A DNA stretch of 15,980 nucleotides. Origin: an uncultured Porticoccus sp. Its GTDB lineage: Bacteria > Pseudomonadota > Gammaproteobacteria > Pseudomonadales > Porticoccaceae. The position numbers were made by a program, and so were the translations under genes. The stretch is from positions 1 to 15,980 of the forward strand of contig CATLZI010000016.1 in assembly GCA_950063125.1 (NCBI GenBank). The letters are read 5' to 3'. The notes below the pieces were generated by a model. The model worked only from the letters and a program-made list of their open reading frames with translations, was not told the DNA's origin and did no database searches. This document shows positions 9,271 to 15,980 of this stretch, piece by piece (position 1 is the stretch's first letter; every line of letters begins with the position of its first letter).

Positions 9271-9295
9271 TTTGGGCTGACATTGTCGGCCCAAA
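9271..9295 (+). other. intercistronic hairpin between atpA and atpG
   Basis: TTTGGGCTGA (9271-9280) pairs with TCGGCCCAAA (9286-9295), ten base pairs with one U-G wobble and a five-base loop CATTG. No U tract follows (the next bases are ATGGTGAAAGG), so it is not a standard intrinsic terminator. A stable stem directly 3' of atpA could protect the upstream mRNA or damp expression downstream, suiting the 3:1 alpha:gamma ratio; this role is inferred. Confidence 0.7.
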
Positions 9296-9313
9296 ATGGT
9301 GAAAGGCTAAATT

Positions 9314-10174
9314 ATGGCAGTCGGAAAAGAAGTCAAAACCAAAATCAACAGTATCCGTAGCACACAGAAAATTACCAGTGCTATGGAGATGGTTGCTGCG
9401 AGTAAAATGCGGCGGGCCCAGGAACGTCGCGAGATAAGCAAGCCCTACGCTGACAGAATTCGTTCCGTCGTTGGTCATCTCGCGAATGCGAATGTTGAGT
9501 ACAAACATCGCTACATGGAAGAGCGAGAAGTAAAACGGGTCGGCTTTATTATTGTTTCGACCGATCGGGGTCTGTGTGGTGGCCTGAATACCAACCTGTT
9601 CAAAGAAGTTATCAAGTCAATGAAGTCCTGGTCAAATGAAGGTGTCGAGATTGATCTCTGCGCTTTGGGTAACAAAGCAGCGGCTTTCTTTGGCAGTTAC
9701 GGTGGCAATGTTGTTGCTACCGTTAAAGATTTGGGCGACCAGCCCTCTGCCAGTGATCTTATTGGAGGCGTGAAGGTGATGCTGGATGGCTACGACAAGG
9801 GAGCCATTGATCGCCTTTATCTGGTATCGAATGATTTTGTTAATACCATGACCCAAAAACCCGTGGTAGAGCAACTGTTACCCCTACTGCCAATTGAAGA
9901 CGATAAGATGAAGCATCACTGGGATTATATCTATGAGCCCGATGCCAAGGATCTCCTCGACGGACTTCTGATTCGCTATATCGAATCCCAGGTTTATCAG
10001 GGTGTGGTAGAGAACAAGGCCTGCGAACAGGCGGCGAGAATGATCGCCATGAAGAGTGCCACCGATAATGCGGGTGATTTGATCAACGAATTGCAGTTGC
10101 TTTATAACAAAGCACGCCAGGCGGCAATTACCCAGGAGCTGTCCGAGATCGTTAGTGGTGCAGCAGCCGTTTAA
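9314..10174 (+). CDS. atpG: F1Fo ATP synthase subunit gamma
   Basis: Central rotor shaft that couples c-ring rotation to the catalytic sites. It has 286 residues (E. coli 287). The N-terminal helix has the conserved [20 protein letters not shown] (residues 10-29) and the C-terminal helix has [20 protein letters not shown] (about 264-283). These form the coiled coil inside the alpha/beta ring. The mid-region has the conserved [14 protein letters not shown] (9302-9306) lies about 7 bases before ATG 9314. It is preceded by the atpA-atpG hairpin. Confidence 0.97.
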   Translation: MAVGKEVKTKINSIRSTQKITSAMEMVAASKMRRAQERREISKPYADRIRSVVGHLANANVEYKHRYMEEREVKRVGFIIVSTDRGLCGGLNTNLFKEVIKSMKSWSNEGVEIDLCALGNKAAAFFGSYGGNVVATVKDLGDQPSASDLIGGVKVMLDGYDKGAIDRLYLVSNDFVNTMTQKPVVEQLLPLLPIEDDKMKHHWDYIYEPDAKDLLDGLLIRYIESQVYQGVVENKACEQAARMIAMKSATDNAGDLINELQLLYNKARQAAITQELSEIVSGAAAV

Positions 10175-10200
10175 TACAAGATTTTACAGCCTTAGTTTAA

Positions 10201-11613
<1,413 letters not shown>

Positions 11614-11636
11614 ACGATCAATATAGGCACTAAGAT

Positions 11637-12068
11637 ATGGCTATGACTGTGCACTGTGACATCGTAAGTGCCGAGCAGTACCTGTTCTCCGGATTGATAG
11701 AGCTTCTGGTCGCCAGTGGTTCACAGGGAGAACTGGGTATCACCTTTGGTCACGCGCCGCTGTTAACAGACCTAAAACCTGGCCCTGTCCGGATTGTTAA
11801 ACAGAACGGTGAAGAAGAGATTTATTACCTGTCTGGTGGCTATCTGGAAGTCCAGCCCAACAAGGTATCTATTCTGGCTGATACTGCATTGCGAGCTGAT
11901 GATCTCGATGAAGCCGCGGCACTGGAAGCCAAGAAACATGCTGAACAGGCTATGACCAATCAGAGCGGAGAATTTGATTATTCCCGCGCTGCTTCCCAGC
12001 TGGCTGCCGCTGCTGCTCAACTCCGCACCATTGAACAATTGCGTAAAAAAATGGGTGGAAAAAAATAA
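11637..12068 (+). CDS. atpC: F1Fo ATP synthase subunit epsilon
   Basis: Rotor-foot subunit that links gamma to the c-ring and inhibits ATP hydrolysis through its C-terminal helices. It has 143 residues (E. coli 139). The N-terminal beta sandwich has [10 protein letters not shown] (residues 10-19), [14 protein letters not shown] and [19 protein letters not shown]. An Ala-rich helical hairpin follows from about residue 90 ([16 protein letters not shown]). MAM at the start matches E. coli, so ATG 11637 is preferred to ATG 11643. The ribosome site is weak, as befits a one-copy subunit at the end of the operon. A strong terminator follows 22 bp after the stop. Confidence 0.96.
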   Translation: MAMTVHCDIVSAEQYLFSGLIELLVASGSQGELGITFGHAPLLTDLKPGPVRIVKQNGEEEIYYLSGGYLEVQPNKVSILADTALRADDLDEAAALEAKKHAEQAMTNQSGEFDYSRAASQLAAAAAQLRTIEQLRKKMGGKK

Positions 12069-12090
12069 CTCTTTTCTGAAATTTATAATG

Positions 12091-12117
12091 AAGGGTGGCT
12101 TTTGCCGCCCTTTTTTA
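12091..12117 (+). terminator. intrinsic terminator of the atp operon
   Basis: AAGGGTGGC (12091-12099) pairs with GCCGCCCTT (12104-12112), nine base pairs with one U-G wobble and a TTTT loop. The T run extends from 12111 to 12116. This is a textbook Rho-independent terminator 22 bp after atpC. It separates the atp operon from glmU. Confidence 0.9.
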
Positions 12118-12219
12118 TGCGCGATTATTTCTCCGTGACAAGGGTCGATACAGATCCTTTCAAGGTGGTAATCCATAACTGATACTGATTAAATACTTTG
12201 ATTTACCGAGGAGATATCT

Positions 12220-13599
12220 ATGGCAACGGACGTCGTCGTACTGGCCGCAGGCAAAGGTACCAGAATGAAATCCAGTCTGCCAAAAGTTCTGCATTGTTTG
12301 GCCGGACGCCCCTTGCTGCAACATGTTGTCGATGCCGCGAACAGCCTGCAAACACCTAGAGTTATCATCGTTACTGGTCACGAGTCTGATAAGGTCAGAT
12401 CGGAAATAAAAGGCACTGATTTGTGCTACGTTGAACAGCAACTGCAACTGGGTACGGCTCATGCTGTACAGCAGGCTCTCCCGCTTGTTCGCTGTGATGC
12501 CACCGTATTGATACTTTATGGCGATGTTCCGTTAATTCAGCCGGACACGATACAGGCGATGGTAGATCTGGCAGCTGACGGATCATTAGTGCTGTTAACT
12601 GCGGTACTGGATGACCCGTCCGGTTACGGGAGAATTATCAGAAATAGTGCGAAGGCAGTGACTGCGATTGTTGAACAAAAAGATGCGACCCCGGAACAGC
12701 TCGGCATTTGTGAGGTGAATACAGGCGTACTGGCGTTACCTGCGGCAAAATTAAAAAACTGGTTACCGGCAATCGATAACAACAATGCCCAGCAGGAGTA
12801 CTATCTAACAGACATCATAGCGCTTGCTCACGAAGATAATTGCAAGATTAAAACCTCGCAACCCCTGTTCCCGCAAGAGATAGAGGGCGTGAATAATCGT
12901 AGTCAGTTGAGCCGACTGGAGCGTTACTATCAGCGGCAGTATTCAGAACGACTGATGATGGCAGGTATCACCATCGCCGACCCGGACAGACTGGATGTGA
13001 GGGGAAAACTGACTGCCGGCACAGACAATTTCATCGATATTAATGTGCTTTTCGAGGGTAACGTTGATTTGGGTAACAACATCCATATTGGCCCGAACTG
13101 TGTAATTATCGACAGTTGTATTGGCGACGGGGTCGAAATCAAGGCAAACAGCATTGTGGAAGGCAGCATGATTGGCCCGGGATGTGTCGTGGGACCGTTC
13201 GCGAGATTGAGAACGGGTACCGAGATGGCTGAAAATGCCAAAATAGGCAATTTTGTTGAAACAAAAAAATCTATCCTTGGAAAAGGCACAAAAATCAATC
13301 ACCTTAGCTATGTGGGTGATGCTTCGCTGGGTGCTAATGTCAATGTTGGAGCCGGCACGATCACCTGCAACTACGATGGTGTAAACAAATATCAGACCGT
13401 CATTGGTGACAATGCATTTATTGGCTCAAACACCTCACTGGTAGCACCGGTTAATATTGGCAAGGATGCGACAGTAGGCGCGGGCTCTACCATTACATGT
13501 AATGTGGCCGATGATGAGCTGGGTTTGACCAGAGCGGAGCAACGGAATATTCAGGGCTGGAAGCGGCCGACAAAAAAGATACATCCCTCCAGTAATTAA
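12220..13599 (+). CDS. glmU: bifunctional N-acetylglucosamine-1-phosphate uridyltransferase / glucosamine-1-phosphate acetyltransferase
   Basis: Makes UDP-GlcNAc in two steps: acetylation of GlcN-1-P with acetyl-CoA (C-terminal domain), then uridylyl transfer from UTP (N-terminal domain). It has 459 residues (E. coli 456). The N-terminal pyrophosphorylase has LAAGKGTRMKSSLPKVLH at residues 8-25 (Arg15, Lys22) and the metal-binding Asp102 in YGDVPL. A left-handed beta-helix of hexapeptide repeats runs from about 255 to 430, with the catalytic His361 in NHLSYVGD (E. coli His363) and VGAGTITCNYDG. GAGGAG (12208-12213) precedes ATG 12220. The 100 bp after the atp terminator must hold its promoter, but only weak matches are seen. 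glmS follows after 11 bp. Confidence 0.98.
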   Translation: MATDVVVLAAGKGTRMKSSLPKVLHCLAGRPLLQHVVDAANSLQTPRVIIVTGHESDKVRSEIKGTDLCYVEQQLQLGTAHAVQQALPLVRCDATVLILYGDVPLIQPDTIQAMVDLAADGSLVLLTAVLDDPSGYGRIIRNSAKAVTAIVEQKDATPEQLGICEVNTGVLALPAAKLKNWLPAIDNNNAQQEYYLTDIIALAHEDNCKIKTSQPLFPQEIEGVNNRSQLSRLERYYQRQYSERLMMAGITIADPDRLDVRGKLTAGTDNFIDINVLFEGNVDLGNNIHIGPNCVIIDSCIGDGVEIKANSIVEGSMIGPGCVVGPFARLRTGTEMAENAKIGNFVETKKSILGKGTKINHLSYVGDASLGANVNVGAGTITCNYDGVNKYQTVIGDNAFIGSNTSLVAPVNIGKDATVGAGSTITCNVADDELGLTRAEQRNIQGWKRPTKKIHPSSN

Positions 13600-13610
13600 C
13601 GGAAAAGTTT

Positions 13611-15440
13611 ATGTGTGGAATAGTTGGGGCACAAGCACAGCGGAATGTGATCGGCATCCTGATCGAGGGGCTCAAAAGACTAGAGTATCGCGGTTATGAT
13701 TCTGCCGGTCTGGCTGTGATTGATCAATACGGTGAGCTGCAGTTACGCAAAAACCAGGGCAAGGTGGCGCAGTTGGTCGATCTGTTGGTTGAGCAACCAA
13801 CCCGTGGCAACCTCGGAATTGCTCACACCCGCTGGGCAACTCATGGTATTCCCAATGAAATCAATGCCCATCCACATACGTCCGGCGGTGTGGCCGTTGT
13901 GCACAATGGCATTATTGAAAACCATGCCGAGTTGAAGAAAGAGCTGCTGGATCTGGGTTATCAGTTTACGTCCGAAACAGATACCGAGGTGATTGCCCAT
14001 CTGGTGAATCACTTGCTGAAAAGTGCCGGTTCACTCCGTCAGGCAGTGCAAGACTGTCTGACGCGATTGCGTGGTGCCTATGCGCTGGCAGTGATCAGTA
14101 CCAGTGAACCCGGAATATTAATTGGTGCCAGAAGCGGTAGTCCACTGGTTATAGGTGTCGGTATCGAAGAAACATTCCTGGCCTCTGACCAAATGGCACT
14201 ACGCCAGGTAACGGATCGATTTGTGTTCCTCAAAGAGGGTGATCTGGTTGAGTTAAAGGAAGGCGATTATAGCGTCTTTGACAAAACTGGCAGCTTGGTA
14301 GAGCGGGATATAGACACACTCCCAGGTGGTGACGATGTTGCTGACAAAGGTGGTTACCGCCATTACATGATGAAGGAGATATTTGAGCAGCCTGAAGTGC
14401 TTGAATCCACCCTGGAGGGACGTATCAGCCAAACCCATGTATTGCCGGAAGCATTTGGGAGTCGAGCCGTTGAAATATTTCCCAAGATAAAAGCCGTGCA
14501 TATAGTGGCTTGTGGTACCAGCTATCACGCCGGGCTTGTGGCCCGCTTCTGGTTGGAAGAATGGGCCGGTATTCCCTGTCAGGTCGAGGTGGCCAGTGAG
14601 TACCGCTACCGCAAAGTGGTTGTTCCCGCCGATACCTTGTTTGTCACGATCTCTCAATCCGGAGAAACGGCCGATACCCTTGCTGCCTTGGCCTCAGCAA
14701 AAACATCCGGCTATCTCGCCACACTGGTTATCTGTAATGTTGCCAACAGCTCGCTGGTTAGGGAGTCGGATCTGGCCTTGATGACCTATGCCGGACCGGA
14801 AATCGGTGTTGCATCGACAAAAGCATTCACGACCCAGTTAGTGGCTCTGCAACTACTCTGTATCGGCATTGGCAAGAGCCATGGCCTGCCTGAAGAAACA
14901 GAGCGATTGCTGGTGGAAGCCCTTCGTCAGTTGCCACGGCTCTGTCGGGACACACTTTCACTGAATGGTCAGATTGAAGAAATCTTTGAGTGTTTTGCTG
15001 ATAAGCAACACGCCCTTTATCTTGGCCGGGGTGTGCAGTATCCGGTTGCGCTGGAAGGTGCACTCAAGCTCAAAGAGATTTCTTATATTCATGCTGAAGC
15101 CTATCCCTCCGGTGAACTCAAACACGGACCGCTGGCATTGGTAGACAAGGATATGCCGGTGGTGGCGGTAGCGCCCAACAACGATCTCCTCGAAAAATTG
15201 AAATCAAATCTACATGAAGTAAAAGCCCGTGGGGGGCAACTGTTTGTCTTTGCCGACCTGAATGCCGGATTCGAAAATGAAACGGATGTGACGGTAATTA
15301 ATCTTCCCCATGTTCCGAAGAGTCTGGAAGCCGTCATTTATACGATACCACTGCAATTACTCTCTTATCATGTGGCTGTGCTGAAGGGAACTGACGTCGA
15401 TCAGCCGCGCAACCTGGCGAAGTCTGTCACTGTTGAGTAA
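13611..15440 (+). CDS. glmS: glutamine--fructose-6-phosphate aminotransferase (isomerizing)
   Basis: Converts fructose-6-phosphate and glutamine to glucosamine-6-phosphate, the first step towards UDP-GlcNAc. It has 609 residues, the same as E. coli. The N-terminal glutaminase domain begins MCGIVGA, Cys2 being the nucleophile after Met removal, with HTRWATHG (72-79) and HNG (98-100). The first SIS domain has CGTSYH (301-306) and SQSGETADT (348-356). The second has Lys486, Glu489 and His505 in ELKHGPLAL, and the C-terminal tail DQPRNLAKSVTVE carries Lys604. All active-site residues are present. It is 11 bp after glmU, with a modest GGAAAAG ribosome site, so the two are co-transcribed. No glmS ribozyme can fit in the leader. 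Confidence 0.98.
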   Translation: MCGIVGAQAQRNVIGILIEGLKRLEYRGYDSAGLAVIDQYGELQLRKNQGKVAQLVDLLVEQPTRGNLGIAHTRWATHGIPNEINAHPHTSGGVAVVHNGIIENHAELKKELLDLGYQFTSETDTEVIAHLVNHLLKSAGSLRQAVQDCLTRLRGAYALAVISTSEPGILIGARSGSPLVIGVGIEETFLASDQMALRQVTDRFVFLKEGDLVELKEGDYSVFDKTGSLVERDIDTLPGGDDVADKGGYRHYMMKEIFEQPEVLESTLEGRISQTHVLPEAFGSRAVEIFPKIKAVHIVACGTSYHAGLVARFWLEEWAGIPCQVEVASEYRYRKVVVPADTLFVTISQSGETADTLAALASAKTSGYLATLVICNVANSSLVRESDLALMTYAGPEIGVASTKAFTTQLVALQLLCIGIGKSHGLPEETERLLVEALRQLPRLCRDTLSLNGQIEEIFECFADKQHALYLGRGVQYPVALEGALKLKEISYIHAEAYPSGELKHGPLALVDKDMPVVAVAPNNDLLEKLKSNLHEVKARGGQLFVFADLNAGFENETDVTVINLPHVPKSLEAVIYTIPLQLLSYHVAVLKGTDVDQPRNLAKSVTVE

Positions 15441-15466
15441 CCATTAAAACTGCCTGTCCCCCGGGC
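15401..15466 (+). other. predicted unoccupied Tn7 attachment site (attTn7)
   Basis: In many bacteria TnsD of Tn7 recognises the last about 36 bp of glmS and directs insertion about 25 bp past the stop codon. Here the conserved tail codons (DVDQPRNLAKSVTVE) are intact and the predicted insertion point (about 15465) falls in the loop of the glmS terminator. No Tn7-type element is present at that point. The call rests on conservation of glmS, not on a known event. Confidence 0.4.
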
Positions 15467-15473
15467 AGTTTTT
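15446..15473 (+). terminator. intrinsic terminator of glmUS
   Basis: AAAACTGCC (15446-15454) pairs perfectly with GGCAGTTTT (15464-15472) around a nine-base C-rich loop. The 3' arm runs into TTTTT (15469-15473). It begins 6 bp after the glmS stop and should end the glmU-glmS transcript, so transcripts further right need their own promoter. Confidence 0.85.
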
Positions 15474-15661
15474 GAAGAATCCCCCCTATTCCCGAGCCCT
15501 TCCGGGTAGCCCAGGGTTTATATCAAATCACCCCCTCCCACTAATTGCATATGGCCCCTGTGTGCAAGGTTTAGCCTGTCAGAACCAGTCAGGTCCATCA
15601 TTCCCTGAGTCATGAATCCCGGCAAGTGGCACCTGACAACCAGCCACGATGAAATTAGTAA
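15474..15661. other. non-coding stretch downstream of glmS
   Basis: No open frame of note on either strand. Two minor structures are visible. A hairpin TTGCATA (15545-15551) / TGTGCAA (15561-15567) has one wobble pair. A loosely related pair CCTGTCAGAACCAG and CCTGACAACCAG also occurs. Nothing here is recognisable as a tRNA, riboswitch or mobile-element end. Confidence 0.5.
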
Positions 15662-15691
15662 TTGATCATCATAATATGATGATAGTATGAT
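15662..15691 (+). promoter_or_regulatory. sigma-70 promoter with palindromic operator-like spacer
   Basis: TTGATC (15662-15667) and TATGAT (15686-15691) are separated by 18 bases, near consensus. The region between is almost filled by a perfect inverted repeat, ATCATCATA-A-TATGATGAT (15665-15683), which overlaps the end of the -35 and stops just before the -10. A dimeric repressor bound there would block RNA polymerase. The expected start is about 15698. The tract is AT-rich, so a chance match cannot be excluded. Confidence 0.5.
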
Positions 15692-15697
15692 AATGAA

Positions 15698-15885
15698 AAG
15701 TGAGTCGTATCCAATTCAAAGTTAAATAAGACACAACTGCTCAGCCCGAACGAGCAACCTGCTGATGGCGAAAATATTTTTATGATGTGGGCAGGAAAAT
15801 AGTCGAACGACCCAGGCTGTCTACCGAAATCTGTTTTATCTCGTAGCTCGAACCTTTACCCCATTTTTTAATGGGGTTTTTTTTT
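15698..15885 (+). ncRNA. candidate small RNA between promoter and terminator
   Basis: A promoter at 15662-15691 and a strong intrinsic terminator at 15858-15885 lie in a region with no sizeable open frame, and glmS has its own terminator upstream. Together they define a predicted transcript of about 188 nt. Internal structure includes the hairpin TGCTC (15738-15742) / GAGCA (15752-15756) with a nine-base loop and the terminator stem with a long U tail of the kind Hfq-bound RNAs carry. Only six-codon ORFs are present (ATG 15765 and ATG 15782). I do not recognise the sequence as any known RNA family. GlmY/GlmZ of enterobacteria are of similar length but show no obvious likeness and are not encoded next to glmS. 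Confidence 0.45.
15858..15885 (+). terminator. strong intrinsic terminator (plus strand)
   Basis: ACCCCATT (15858-15865) pairs perfectly with AATGGGGT (15870-15877) around a TTTT loop, followed by an unbroken T run to 15885. Read from the minus strand the stem is followed by AAAGG, not T, so it works for plus-strand transcription and does not serve the minus-strand gene to its right. Confidence 0.88.
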
Positions 15886-15910
15886 GGCTGTTTTTTGGTG
15901 AAATGCAGAG

Positions 15911-15951
15911 CTAATGATTTTCCAGTGGTTCCCGCAGCACTTCCAGACCGA
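15911..15951 (-). CDS. possible 3' end of an unknown minus-strand gene
   Basis: On the minus strand the last genomic bases read as an open frame of 12 codons, GLEVLREPLENH, ending at TAG (complement of 15911-15913). The rest is cut off by the end of genomic sequence at 15951. The composition (alternating hydrophobic and charged residues) looks like a real C-terminus, but 12 codons are too few to identify a family or to exclude chance. It would be convergent to glmS. Confidence 0.3.
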
Positions 15952-15980
15952 AGATCGGAAGAGCGTCGTGTAGGGAAAGA
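15952..15980. other. Illumina adapter sequence (assembly contamination)
   Basis: The last 29 bases begin AGATCGGAAGAGC and continue CGTCGTGTAGGG, which is the standard Illumina TruSeq read-through adapter, not bacterial DNA. True genomic sequence ends at about 15951. Anything inferred from these bases should be dropped. Confidence 0.97.

Noticed and set aside
13600..13610. Possible glmS ribozyme.
   Set aside because: The glmU-glmS gap is only 11 bp, far too short; the ribozyme is characteristic of Gram-positive bacteria.
15765..15802. Two overlapping six-codon ORFs (ATG 15765 and ATG 15782), examined as leader peptides.
   Set aside because: No ribosome binding sites at suitable spacing and no downstream gene to regulate.
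15786..15810. TGTGGGCAGG followed by AAAATAGT, resembling the right end of Tn7 (TGTGGGCGG...AAAATAGT), in the expected orientation downstream of glmS.
   Set aside because: It lies about 345 bp past glmS rather than about 25 bp, there are no clear repeated TnsB-type sites after it, no target duplication is visible, and the adjacent gene fragment points the wrong way for tnsA. It also sits inside the candidate small RNA. Probably chance; finding a matching left end in a longer contig would revive it.

Overview
The window reads as one end of an origin-proximal chromosomal segment from a non-enteric gammaproteobacterium. The gene order mnmG-rsmG-parA-parB-atpIBEFHAGDC-glmU-glmS resembles the Pseudomonas/Cellvibrio/Marinobacter neighbourhood. 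The AtpB N-terminus (a '[10 protein letters not shown]' segment) and the ParA/ParB sequences also look Pseudomonas-like rather than enterobacterial. The family placement is inferred from remembered homologues, not from a search. The genes are intact, with no frameshifts, insertion sequences, CRISPR arrays or tRNA/rRNA genes.

Layout. Bases 2-136 (minus strand) encode a complete rpmH (L34), which stops one base from the window edge. Bases 137-721 hold the rpmH promoter, a cluster of DnaA boxes and a tract of about 120 bp that is only 18% GC. I read this as the chromosomal replication origin. The plus strand then carries mnmG and rsmG (ribosomal and tRNA modification) and parA and parB (chromosome segregation). 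A consensus-like sigma-70 promoter follows at 4995-5023, then the complete nine-gene F1Fo ATP synthase operon atpI-B-E-F-H-A-G-D-C, closed by an intrinsic terminator at 12091-12117. glmU and glmS, which together supply UDP-GlcNAc for the cell wall and LPS, come next and end at a terminator at 15446-15473.

After glmS there is about 440 bp without a protein gene. It contains a good promoter whose spacer is filled by a perfect 9-1-9 inverted repeat, and about 170 bp further on a strong intrinsic terminator. Together these look like an unannotated small-RNA unit of about 190 nt. Beyond it are the last 12 codons of a possible minus-strand gene. The final 29 bases are Illumina adapter, so the right edge is an assembly artefact rather than genome.

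The genes mostly serve core growth functions: replication start and segregation (oriC, ParAB), translation fidelity (L34, MnmG, RsmG), energy (ATP synthase) and envelope precursors (GlmU, GlmS). The least ordinary items are the position of the origin between divergent rpmH and mnmG, the make-up of its DnaA boxes, and the candidate small RNA.
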